Positions 1-8,834 of a DNA stretch of 64,000 nucleotides are shown here, piece after piece (the stretch's first letter is position 1; every line of letters begins with the position of its first letter). Location of the stretch: the NCBI GenBank assembly GCA_029263015.1, contig JAJCYI010000120.1:1-64000 (forward strand). Direction: 5' to 3'. Made by a program: the position numbers and the translations under genes. Source of the DNA: Saprospiraceae bacterium. GTDB lineage: Bacteria > Bacteroidota > Bacteroidia > Chitinophagales > Saprospiraceae. The notes beneath the pieces are model-generated. The model worked only from the letters and a program-made list of their open reading frames with translations. It was not told where the DNA came from and searched no databases.

Positions 1-171
1 GGAGTTAAATAATCGACACTTTTGACGAGGTTACCTGCCTACCGGCAGGCAGGTTTTTTCGTCAGACAAGGCAAAAAAAATTAGCATAGCCATAGCTACG
101 GTCATTTTTTTAACAAAGTATGGCGGAAAAAGAGGCCGCCAAAAGTGTCGATTATTTGAGTTCACCTACTT
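1..171. repeat. Family-1 long palindrome, copy A (cut by the window edge)
   Basis: This is an inverted copy of the element at 681-840. Its right end (TCACCTACTT near 162-171) matches the reverse complement of the start of copy B, and the inner core AGCATAGCCATAGCTACGGT lies near 83-102. The element is itself a palindrome: AATCGACACTTTTG near 11-24 pairs with CAAAAGTGTCGATT near 140-153. Compared with copy B it carries about 20 extra bases, CCTGCCTACCGGCAGGCAGG near 34-53, themselves palindromic. The first few bases of the element probably lie before the window. Confidence 0.85.
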
Positions 172-680
172 AATAGTAGCAAGGAGAGGAGAATTAATAT
201 TCTCCAGCTTTAAAACGGGAGAATGTAGAATATTTTATACTAGACTTGTTTTGCCATAACCGATTGATTATCAGCATTTACTTGTTTTTAATTTAATCTA
301 AAAACTGGCGCAAAAACTCTACTATTCAATAAATTTAAATTCAGTTTTGTAATTGATTGATAATCAATTTTTAACGAATAATTATTTATATTTTATGAAA
401 ATATAAAATTCAATTTATTAAAATATTTTATTCGTAATTCATTGATCTTCATAGTAAAACAAGTCTACTGGAAGCCCGAATCTGTCATCTGGTTTTGGGG
501 GATGCAATATTTATTACTGTTTTTATTTCTCTTAGTCGTTTCCATCATTGCCCAGCAAAATAAAAATAGAAATAAATATTTCAGATCTTAACGCAAGTAT
601 TTATTTTATTAAGATAATTTCGCAAAGCGGTAAAATGGCTATTGAATAAATTATAAAAAATCGAATCTTAGCTTGACTTT
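172..680. other. AT-rich non-coding island with nested inverted repeats
   Basis: No credible gene is visible here. At least three inverted repeats are. TAGACTTGTTTT (241-252) pairs with AAAACAAGTCTA (456-467). A segment near 371-381 (ACGAATAA) pairs with TTATTCGT near 429-436. A 23-base arm at 506-528 pairs with 558-580, with 21 of 23 positions matching. The island lies exactly between palindrome copies A and B. It could be a degraded mobile element or a pile-up of palindromic insertions; the sequence shows no transposase remnant that I can recognise. Confidence 0.6.
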
Positions 681-840
681 AAGTAGGTGAACTCAAATAA
701 TCGACACTTTTGGCGGGCTCTTTTTCCGCCATACTTTGTTAAAAAAAATGACCGTAGCTATGGCTATGCTAATTTTTTTTGCCTTGTCTGACGAAAAAAT
801 AACCTCGTCAAAAGTGTTGATTATTTAACTCCACCTACTT
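681..840. repeat. Family-1 long palindrome, copy B
   Basis: This is a complete 160-bp imperfect palindrome. AAGTAGGTG at 681-689 pairs with CACCTACTT at 832-840, and TCGACACTTTTG pairs with CGTCAAAAGTGTTGA further in. The centre is an A-run and T-run stem around ACCGTAGCTATGGCTATGCT. It is the reference copy for the family; compare copies at 24770-24929, 34984-35150 and 60734-60899. There is no open reading frame inside, so it looks like a non-autonomous palindromic repeat rather than an insertion sequence. Confidence 0.85.
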
Positions 841-1083
841 ACTACTTTTTAAAATGAAGATTTATCTAAAGCCCACATAAAACATAATGCTTGTACACAT
901 CTCTGATTAATTATTAACAAGGGTTTTTTAATGCCTTATTGATAATTAATCTCACGATTAGTAAAACGACTTGTTTCCCATCAGGCTTTCAATGAATCTC
1001 TTGATAAGAAAAGTAGTAAAGTCGAGCTTAGGGGTGTAATAAATATGGAAAAACGAAGTGGCAAATAGCATCATGCGATAATT
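841..1083. other. Intergenic stretch before the cytochrome gene
   Basis: An 18-base imperfect inverted repeat is present: 905-922 (GATTAATTATTAACAAGG) against 934-951 (CCTTATTGATAATTAATC). No exact TAnnTTTG promoter box was found. The rest is featureless AT-rich DNA leading to the start codon at 1084. Confidence 0.5.
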
Positions 1084-2277
1084 ATGAGAAGTAAATATTT
1101 TATACTTTCGGCAATCGTTTTTGGGATTATGGTACTAAATCTGATCTGCTGCCACAATCCAAAGAAAGACATACACCCGCTCACCAAAAGTTGGGAAATA
1201 GCAGTGCCCAACCAAGAATTGCCAGAGGGGCTAAGTTCTCTGAGTGCCAAGCAATGTGGTGTGTGTCACCAAAAACATTATGAAGAATGGAAAATGTCAA
1301 CCCATGCACATGCTTGGACGGACCTGCAATTTCAAGCGGAATTGAAAAAAGAATCAAGCCCTTTTATGTGTATCAACTGCCATATCCCATTGCAAAACCA
1401 ACAAGAATACATCGTGGAGGGCTTGATCGGCGGGGACATTTACAAACCTGTAAAAAAGAAAAACCCCTATTTTGACAAAAAACTCCAGCAGGAAGGAATC
1501 AATTGTGCAGGTTGCCATGTAAGGAACAACGTGGTCATTGGCCCGACGGGAACGGCCAAGGCCCCTCACAAAACAATTAAGGACACTGTTCACCTTTCCG
1601 AGAAACTGTGCATATCGTGCCATAATGCCTCGGCGGTTATCACCCCGACTTTGGCTTGTACTTTTGAAACCGGGGATGAATGGAAAGCAGGGCCCTATTT
1701 TGGAAAAAAGAACTGCATCAGTTGCCACATGGAAGCCATTGAGCGTGAAATTGTTTCGGGCTATGGCAAGAGGTTGAGCCATTACCATTTTTTTCCGGGA
1801 TCTGGCATCCCCAAAATTGATTCCGTGGAAACCAATATGCTGAACGGTTTGGGCTTTTACCCCTCAACGCTTAAAAGCACTTATTATAAAATGGACAGCA
1901 TTGTTTTCACGCTCAAAGTAAAAAATGAATTTGCCGGGCACAAAGTCCCGACCGGGGATCCCGAACGGTTTTTCAATATTTCGTTTGCCCTCAAAAATGC
2001 AGCCGGGGAAATACTGGCGACCAAAACGGAGAGGATCGGTGAACAATGGGAATGGCATCCTGCAGCAAAAAAAATAACAGACAATAACCTGCTGCCCACC
2101 GAAGAAAGGAATTTCAATTTTTCTTATCTACCTATAAAAAAGGAAAAACTGGCCCTGGCCGTGAAAGTAACAAAGCACAGGCTGAACAAGCAATCTGCCG
2201 AATTCAATAAACTGGGCGACAATTACCCGCTCTTCATCACTGTTTTTGAGGAGGAGTATTTTACGCAGGTAAAATGA
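1084..2277 (+). CDS. Multihaem (five CxxCH) cytochrome c lipoprotein
   Basis: This is a 397-residue exported cytochrome. The N-terminus is a signal peptide ending in a Cys-rich, lipobox-like stretch (LNLICC, residues 19-23), so it is probably lipid-anchored. Five CxxCH haem-attachment motifs are visible at residues 58-62, 96-100, 141-145, 176-180 and 211-215. The first sits in CGVCHQKHYEEW, which resembles the cytochrome c554/NapC-NirT-like multihaem families. Residues from about 260 onward have no haem motif and look like a beta-rich domain. The role is presumably electron transfer at the cell surface or in the periplasm; the donor and acceptor are unknown. The gene stands alone between a repeat-rich region and a PNGase F-like gene. 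Haem count is direct from sequence; the family name is inference. Confidence 0.85.
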   Translation: MRSKYFILSAIVFGIMVLNLICCHNPKKDIHPLTKSWEIAVPNQELPEGLSSLSAKQCGVCHQKHYEEWKMSTHAHAWTDLQFQAELKKESSPFMCINCHIPLQNQQEYIVEGLIGGDIYKPVKKKNPYFDKKLQQEGINCAGCHVRNNVVIGPTGTAKAPHKTIKDTVHLSEKLCISCHNASAVITPTLACTFETGDEWKAGPYFGKKNCISCHMEAIEREIVSGYGKRLSHYHFFPGSGIPKIDSVETNMLNGLGFYPSTLKSTYYKMDSIVFTLKVKNEFAGHKVPTGDPERFFNISFALKNAAGEILATKTERIGEQWEWHPAAKKITDNNLLPTEERNFNFSYLPIKKEKLALAVKVTKHRLNKQSAEFNKLGDNYPLFITVFEEEYFTQVK

Positions 2278-2416
2278 CAAACGCTGGGGTGCTGAGGCGC
2301 AAGGAATAAAACAAACTCTTTGTCTCTGCGTCTCTGGGTTCAATTATTCCCTGCTGAATTTCCCCGATCAATTTCTAAGTCGTAATTTCCCCTTTTCCAT
2401 TTAAAGAACATCCTAC

Positions 2417-5400
2417 ATGAAACAAATTTACCTTGCCTGCCAATTTATTGTTTTATCACTTTTTACCTGTACCTTTCTAAATGCACAGGACACCATGAGG
2501 GTGCAGACTTTTGATTGGTCGTCCAATACCCGTTCCCAGGTTTTCCAGTTTCCTGATGATCCAGGAGATACCTACCGGAAAATTTGGATGAAATACAACA
2601 TGCGCTGCCATGACAATGAAATCGGGAGTGGAAGTGTGGGTTGCAGGGAATGGGATTATAGTTGCAACACCTTTGTCACGGATTCTTCGAGAGTGGATTC
2701 CACCAGATTGATGCACCCATCGCACATCGTTTCCAACTTTTCAGGTGATGTGTTCGGCTATTCAACAGCGCCGGTTTATGACTATACTTTATACTTTCAA
2801 CATGATGCAAACCTAGAGATAACCGACCCCGTCGGAGAGAAGATAGGCGATGGGGAAGAAGAATTGCTAATAGCTGGTAACCAGGGAGTTGGAAAAATAC
2901 AATGCTTGTATTCCGCTGCTGAATTGAGTACGGCGGGGCTGTCTGCCGGGCCGATCCATGCGATGGATCTATTTCCGACCCAAGGTGGACAAATCGGCTT
3001 TTTAAGGATCAGGTTGAAAGCAACAACTAAAACTTCATTATCACCGCTTGACCCTGATAGGGAAGGGTTTACGGAAGTGTATTTCCTGAATACTCAAATA
3101 GTGCCAAGCGCAGCGCAGCGGTTTGATTTTTACCAACCTTTTGAATGGGATGGCAGCTCGAATGTGATTGTTGAATGGAGTTATACACATCAGTCCAACA
3201 GCCAGGGGGCTGCTTTTGAATCCACCGACCTGGTAATGCCCAATTCAATCCTGAGTGAACAATCCGACCACGCACTATATTTTGCTGGTTCTGGAGCTGT
3301 GGATGTCCCGACCGATAATTTATCGACGATTACCGATGAAATAACCATCTCGCTCTGGGCAAATGGGATTCCTGATATCATGCCTGCCAATACAACCATT
3401 TTTTCAGGGAAGGATGATGCAAATGACCGTCAGGTGAATGTACACCTTCCATGGGGGAACGGCCAGGTCTATTGGGACTGCGGCAACGATGGCAGTGGTT
3501 ATGACCGCATCAATAAAACTGCCGATGAATCAGCTTATGAAGGTAGCTGGAACCATTGGGCATTTACCAAAAACGCCAATTCCGGTGAAATGAAAATATA
3601 CCTCAATGGCGAGTTGTTCCATTCGGGCACGGGTAAAACAAAACCGATCAACATCACGGATTTTGATATTGCGTCAGCGGTTGATGGCGACCGACATTAT
3701 TTCGGAAGTATTGATGAATTCCGGATTTGGGATAAAGAACTGGATCAGGCTACTATCCAATCGTATATGCGACAACCAATCGACTTCAATCATAATTTCT
3801 ATGACAACCTTGTGGCTTATTTTCCGATGGATGAAGGGGCTGGGAGTGTTTTGGGAAATCAGACTGGTTCCGGGAGCGATGGCACAATCATTTTGCCTCA
3901 TTGGCAGCAGATTAGGGGAAAAGACCTTTATAAAAATTTCACTTTCTCGCTTGACAGACCAAATGTTGCTTTCAAACAAGGCACCGCAATTTTACAGAAT
4001 GAAATTATTTCAGTACTCGACTCGATTGTCAGCCCCCAACATACCGTCACTTTTTACGGAGTGGAAGGCACTGATCTGGTGACTTTGGATCAGCAAAACT
4101 TCTATGCCAGCGGAAACAGTTATGTGATGACAGAAAATGGGGAAGTGGTTGATTCTGTATGGTTTGAACCAGATGGGTCTATTGAAATCAGCGACCTGAC
4201 CTATTATGACAAACGTCCCGCAAAATATGAAATCCTTTCCCTCGTGACGCCTTATGGCAATGGCTTGGGACTTGGAATTGATGGCAAGACATTCACTTTT
4301 GATGTGACCGATTATGCACCGATTTTAAAAGGAGGTAAAAGAATTTCGATAGAGTTGGGAGGGCAATGGCAGGAGGAATTGGACATTGAATTTTTGTTCA
4401 TTAAAGGTACACCTCAGCGTGAAGTTCAGAACATTCAAAACATCTGGCCGTTCCGCAGGGGTAATTATGGTCAGATCCAATCCGATCAATTTTTTGAACC
4501 GAGGTTGATTTCCCTTTCGGAAAATGGCGAACATTTTAAATTACGTTCGTCGATCACTGGGCATGGTCAAAATGGAGAATTTGTCCCCCGCACCCACTAT
4601 CTGAATATTGACGGAGGGGCGCAGGATTTCACTTATAATGTCTGGAAAGAATGTGCCGATAATCCAATTTACCCACAGGGCGGCACCTGGATTTTCGACC
4701 GGGCAGGTTGGTGTCCTGGAGCAGCCACCGATGTGCATGAATTTGACATCACGAATCTGGTAACTCAGGGTGGGGTAGTAGAGGTTGATTATGGGGTGAA
4801 CGGGGCTAATTTGGATCAGGCCAATTACCTGGTTTCCAATCAGTTGGTTACTTATGGGCCTGACAACTTCACCCTCGATGCATCATTGGAACGGATTGCT
4901 CGGCCCAATGCTTCCGATGTCGAATTTGAACGCATCAACCCCGCCTGTGCCAGCCCGATAATTTGGGTGAAAAATACTGGTGCAACGACTATAAACAGCC
5001 TTTCCATTGAATATCAAGTAAAGGGAAATTCAGCACTTCAGACTTTTGATTGGACAGGGGATATTCAGCCGGGCGCTTTAACCAAAATTGAATTGCCGGG
5101 GACCAGTGTTGGTTTTTGGGAAACCAGTCTGAATGAGCAAGTATTCGAGGCAGGAATAACCCAAGTCAATGGTGTGCAGGACGACTATGCTGCGAATGAT
5201 GTGGCCAACTCAACCTTTGAACTGACCACTGTTTTCCAAAACGACAAAGAGCATTTACTCGTTGTGAAAACCAATAATAATGGGGCAGAGTATTCCTATT
5301 CCATCAAAAGTTCAAGTGGTGAAATAATGATGGAACGGGACAATATGATGAGCAATACAATTTATGAGGATGCGCTCGATTTACCTGCTGGTTGTTACAC

Positions 5401-5854
5401 CATGAAATTTATAGATGCAGGGCATGATGGCCTATCATTTTGGTTTTTTCCGGGCAATGGAAATGGTAGCCTCTGGTTCAGCAAATATTTTACCCCCACC
5501 ATCGTATTGCCAGTTGAAAGTTTCGACCCCGATTTTGGCGCTGGCGTGCAGTTCGATTTTGTGATCGAGGAAGTTGTTGCGACAGGGGACAACCAGAAAT
5601 TTCGTGCGATGAGTACGTATCCGAACCCAACCATTCATTCCATTAATATTGAATTGAAAGGCTTCGAAGGGCAGGAAATTGAAATGGAATTGACTAACCT
5701 GCAAGGGCTTCAGTTATTCTCCCAATCTATCGAAAATATCCATTCCAAGGATTGGCGAGGTGAAATCAGTTTGGAGGATTTTCCCGCTGGCATGTATTTT
5801 TTGCGGGTAAAAAGTGCTGGCCGGGTTTGGGTGAATGAGTTTGTGAAGTATTGA
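2417..5854 (+). CDS. PNGase F-like secreted protein with LamG insert and T9SS type A sorting domain
   Basis: This is a 1145-residue exported protein with a signal peptide at residues 1-23. The early segment with GCREWDY (near residue 75) resembles the N-terminal domain of bacteroidetal peptide-N-glycosidase F-related proteins. Residues about 288-480 read as a LamG/concanavalin A-like domain (ITISLWANG, WNHWAFTKN, FGSIDEFRIWDKEL). The PNGase F-type C-terminal domain follows, with SITGHGQNGEF near 710 and GGTWIFDRAGWCPG near 755-768. The last 80 residues (YPNPTIHSINIEL to FLRVKSAGRVWVNEFVKY) are a T9SS type A sorting domain. The expected role is release of N-linked glycans from glycoproteins outside the cell. 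I could not confirm the catalytic Asp and Glu positions by alignment, so activity is inferred. At 1145 residues it is far longer than PNGase F, which has about 315 mature residues. Confidence 0.8.
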   Translation: MKQIYLACQFIVLSLFTCTFLNAQDTMRVQTFDWSSNTRSQVFQFPDDPGDTYRKIWMKYNMRCHDNEIGSGSVGCREWDYSCNTFVTDSSRVDSTRLMHPSHIVSNFSGDVFGYSTAPVYDYTLYFQHDANLEITDPVGEKIGDGEEELLIAGNQGVGKIQCLYSAAELSTAGLSAGPIHAMDLFPTQGGQIGFLRIRLKATTKTSLSPLDPDREGFTEVYFLNTQIVPSAAQRFDFYQPFEWDGSSNVIVEWSYTHQSNSQGAAFESTDLVMPNSILSEQSDHALYFAGSGAVDVPTDNLSTITDEITISLWANGIPDIMPANTTIFSGKDDANDRQVNVHLPWGNGQVYWDCGNDGSGYDRINKTADESAYEGSWNHWAFTKNANSGEMKIYLNGELFHSGTGKTKPINITDFDIASAVDGDRHYFGSIDEFRIWDKELDQATIQSYMRQPIDFNHNFYDNLVAYFPMDEGAGSVLGNQTGSGSDGTIILPHWQQIRGKDLYKNFTFSLDRPNVAFKQGTAILQNEIISVLDSIVSPQHTVTFYGVEGTDLVTLDQQNFYASGNSYVMTENGEVVDSVWFEPDGSIEISDLTYYDKRPAKYEILSLVTPYGNGLGLGIDGKTFTFDVTDYAPILKGGKRISIELGGQWQEELDIEFLFIKGTPQREVQNIQNIWPFRRGNYGQIQSDQFFEPRLISLSENGEHFKLRSSITGHGQNGEFVPRTHYLNIDGGAQDFTYNVWKECADNPIYPQGGTWIFDRAGWCPGAATDVHEFDITNLVTQGGVVEVDYGVNGANLDQANYLVSNQLVTYGPDNFTLDASLERIARPNASDVEFERINPACASPIIWVKNTGATTINSLSIEYQVKGNSALQTFDWTGDIQPGALTKIELPGTSVGFWETSLNEQVFEAGITQVNGVQDDYAANDVANSTFELTTVFQNDKEHLLVVKTNNNGAEYSYSIKSSSGEIMMERDNMMSNTIYEDALDLPAGCYTMKFIDAGHDGLSFWFFPGNGNGSLWFSKYFTPTIVLPVESFDPDFGAGVQFDFVIEEVVATGDNQKFRAMSTYPNPTIHSINIELKGFEGQEIEMELTNLQGLQLFSQSIENIHSKDWRGEISLEDFPAGMYFLRVKSAGRVWVNEFVKY

Positions 5855-6209
5855 ATAAAGATGGCCGGTAATTGGGCCTTCCGGCAGTGGTAAATTCGAT
5901 GTGATTCAAAGGAGATCGCATCCTGCCCAGGCGTTCCTTCCAAAAGGGTGGCACGTTAAGTCCAATGCCTGATTTGTACAATTGGGAAGCCCTTGTTCCA
6001 TTAAGCAGCCTCGACAAGTTCGGTATGTCTATAATGAAACTTCCAATTGTTGAATAACCAACTGACTTGTCATGCTTAAAAACTTCCCGCTGGCCGGACT
6101 GCGTCCTGTGCTATAACGTACAAATTTCTAATCATCTTTTTGTAACCTTCCCGCAAGGGTATTCGGTCTAATTAGGCATCTTATTGTTAAAGTTTACAAA
6201 CCAACCGAC
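5855..6209. other. Intergenic region with a small inverted repeat
   Basis: About 355 bases have no credible gene. ACAATTGGGAAG (5978-5989) pairs with CTTCCAATTGT (6040-6050), and GCCGG/CCGGC near 5864-5885 could form a small hairpin after the preceding gene. No T-run follows, so a terminator cannot be claimed. Two small antisense frames run across this stretch, but they extend out of the upstream gene and have no recognisable content. Confidence 0.45.
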
Positions 6210-8630
6210 ATGCTTAAAAATCACCTTGCCATTGCTTGGCGCAACCTTACCAAATATAAATTCTATTCAACCATCAATATCGCTGGACTCGCATTTGGGC
6301 TAGCGGCATTTCTGTTTATATTGTTATACGTCAATGACGAATTGAGTTATGACCAGTACCATCCTTTTGCCGATCAAACTTACCGGGTAGATGGGAATGG
6401 CAAAATCGGTGACCAGGTCATTCAAACCGGTCATTCAGGTGCTCCTGTTGGTCCGACTATGAAAATTGATTTTCCAGAAGTGGAAACGTATTGCCGTTTG
6501 CGGGGACGTGGGAATTATTTGGTGAAATACGAAAACAGGCACTACAAGGAAGAAGCATTGGTTTTTGCCGACAGTACTTTTTTTCAAGTATTTGGGATAA
6601 AAATGGTAGAGGGTGATCCCGAGCGGGCACTTACCCAACCTAACACCCTGGTGCTGACCAAGGAAATGGCTGAGAAATATTTTGGTATGGATGAGCCGCT
6701 GGGAAAATCGCTTTTATTGGACAACGAGGAGGAGTACAAAGTGACTGGGGTCATTGAAAAAATGCCGACAAATACCCATTTCAATTTTGATTTTCTAATG
6801 TCCATGAGCACACTTGAAGAGAGTAGGCGACCTGAATGGGGGAGTATGAATTTTGGAACATACATAGTGCTACAAAAGGGAGTAGATGTGAGCGCATTTG
6901 AAGAAAAAATGAGCCAGCACCTCATCGCTAATTATTTTGCGCCGGAAGTAGAAAAATATATTGGGATGTCCTGGAGCGATTTTACGAAAGGTGGCAATAG
7001 GTTTGACTATAGCTTGTTCCCAATGGTGGATATCCACTTGTATTCAGACCGGGACGATGAACTCACCGCCAATAGCGATATTAAATATGTATGGATATTC
7101 TCCATTATAGGGTTGTTCATATTGCTCATCGCCTGCATTAATTTTATGAACCTTTCCACGGCTCGTTCAGCAATACGCGCCAAAGAAATTGGTGTAAGAA
7201 AGGTCATTGGAGCTTTGCGACAAGACCTTGTTGGCCAGTTTCTTGGAGAAAGTATGGTGGTTAGTTTTTTAGCCCTCGCCCTGGCTTGGGGCATTGTATA
7301 TTTTACATTGCCGTATTTCAATGATCTCTCCGATAAAACGTTCCTAACTTATCAAATCACATCCCCAGGATTCCTGCTTATTATGTTGGCTTTGGCAACG
7401 ACGACTGGCCTTCTGGCTGGAAGTTATCCCGCTTTGTTCCTTTCTCGTTTCCAACCGTCGAAAGTGCTTAAGGGGTTTTATAAAATAGACGGTTCCAAAC
7501 CACATTTCCGCAATGGCCTGGTGGTGTTCCAATTTCTGATAACCGTCTTTCTTATTTGCGGAACCCTCATCGTATATCAGCAGATGCACTTTATTCAGAA
7601 CAAAAAGCTAGGTTATGAAAGGGAACATTTGCTCATGCTTGGCGATGCCTATGCTCTTGGTGATAATATAAATGCCTTTAAGGAAAGAATGCTTGCTTTA
7701 CCAGAAGTCGGAAGCGCCACGGTCTCAGGATTCCTTCCCGTCCCTTCATCCAATAATAATAGTTCCTATTTTATGGGGAGGGAACCTGATATGAATAAAG
7801 CCATTTTAATCAATAGCTGGCGTGTTGACCATGATTATGTCAAAACCATGGGTATGGAAATAGTGCAGGGCCGGGACTTTTTAAAAGAAATGCTAACAGA
7901 TAGTATGGCCGTTCTTATCAATGAACGGCTGGCGAGTTATTATGATGGCGACCCGATTGGCCAAGAACTTTCGAATTTGGGTGAAGCCGCAGAAGATATT
8001 TCTATTTATAAAATAATAGGGGTTGTTAAAGATTTCAACTTCGAGAGCCTTCGGCAAAATATTGAACCCTTGGCATTTTTTATTGGCAGTTCAAGCGGTT
8101 ACATTACCATGCGGCTCCAGACAGACAATATCCCTTCCTTCATCAATACACTGCAATCATCTTGGAATGAAATGGCGCCGGGACAGCCATTTTCCTATTC
8201 CTTTATGGATGATCGGTTTGATAAGATGTATCGTACCGAACAGCGAATGGGCAACATCATCGGCACATTTGCATTTCTGGCAATCCTGATAGCTTGTATT
8301 GGTTTAGTTGGCTTGTCCACCTTCACCGCCCAGCAGCGGACCAAAGAAATTGGTGTCCGCAAAGTATTGGGAGCTTCCACTTCAAGTTTAGTGAAACTAT
8401 TATCCAAGGATTTTTTGAAACTTGTGCTCATCGCACTGGTCTTCGCTGTGCCATTGTCTTGGTGGACCATGAATATCTGGCTACAAGGGTTTGTCTTCCG
8501 AATCGATGTTGAATGGTGGGTGTTTGCAATGGCAGGTTCAATTTCGGTCCTGGTGGCATTTTTGACTGTGAGTTTTCAAAGTGTCAAGGCCGCACTGGCC
8601 AATCCAGTGGAGAGTTTGCGGAGCGAATGA
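6210..8630 (+). CDS. MacB/FtsX-type ABC transporter permease
   Basis: This is an 806-residue inner-membrane permease of the MacB/LolC type. It opens with WRNLTKYKFYSTINIAGLAFGLAAF, typical of bacteroidetal permeases, with the first membrane helix at about 20-42. A MacB-like periplasmic core follows at about 45-270, then a first FtsX domain (three helices, about 290-440, with RAKEIGVRKVIGA). A second periplasmic core spans about 445-670, and a second FtsX domain about 680-800 (RTKEIGVRKVLGA). No ATPase gene is adjacent, so its partner is elsewhere. Substrate is unknown; lipoproteins, peptides and macrolides are known cargo in the family. A fragment of a paralogous permease lies at 16613-16798. 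Confidence 0.9.
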   Translation: MLKNHLAIAWRNLTKYKFYSTINIAGLAFGLAAFLFILLYVNDELSYDQYHPFADQTYRVDGNGKIGDQVIQTGHSGAPVGPTMKIDFPEVETYCRLRGRGNYLVKYENRHYKEEALVFADSTFFQVFGIKMVEGDPERALTQPNTLVLTKEMAEKYFGMDEPLGKSLLLDNEEEYKVTGVIEKMPTNTHFNFDFLMSMSTLEESRRPEWGSMNFGTYIVLQKGVDVSAFEEKMSQHLIANYFAPEVEKYIGMSWSDFTKGGNRFDYSLFPMVDIHLYSDRDDELTANSDIKYVWIFSIIGLFILLIACINFMNLSTARSAIRAKEIGVRKVIGALRQDLVGQFLGESMVVSFLALALAWGIVYFTLPYFNDLSDKTFLTYQITSPGFLLIMLALATTTGLLAGSYPALFLSRFQPSKVLKGFYKIDGSKPHFRNGLVVFQFLITVFLICGTLIVYQQMHFIQNKKLGYEREHLLMLGDAYALGDNINAFKERMLALPEVGSATVSGFLPVPSSNNNSSYFMGREPDMNKAILINSWRVDHDYVKTMGMEIVQGRDFLKEMLTDSMAVLINERLASYYDGDPIGQELSNLGEAAEDISIYKIIGVVKDFNFESLRQNIEPLAFFIGSSSGYITMRLQTDNIPSFINTLQSSWNEMAPGQPFSYSFMDDRFDKMYRTEQRMGNIIGTFAFLAILIACIGLVGLSTFTAQQRTKEIGVRKVLGASTSSLVKLLSKDFLKLVLIALVFAVPLSWWTMNIWLQGFVFRIDVEWWVFAMAGSISVLVAFLTVSFQSVKAALANPVESLRSE

Positions 8631-8633
8631 ATA

Positions 8634-8665
8634 ATGTAGGGCGAATCTCCAGATTCGCCCTACAT
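8634..8665. terminator. Hairpin between convergent genes
   Basis: A 15-bp perfect stem (ATGTAGGGCGAATCT / AGATTCGCCCTACAT) with a 2-base loop lies four bases after the permease stop and upstream of the convergent vWFA gene end. It may terminate the permease transcript, but the T-run is short. The stem also looks like a dispersed repeat unit rather than a purely local terminator. Confidence 0.5.
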
Positions 8666-8834
8666 TTCGTACTGCTAGCGCAGGGCTATGTCCTGTGCTT
8701 ATCTATATTTATTTCGACTCCTTGAAATTTCCTGTGACATTTTGTGGAAATCTGTTGCGGTGCGCTGCAACGTAATCTGGTTTGCCTAGCCCCACGGAAT
8801 ACGCCAAAGAAGCTTTATCTCTTATTCCCTTAGC

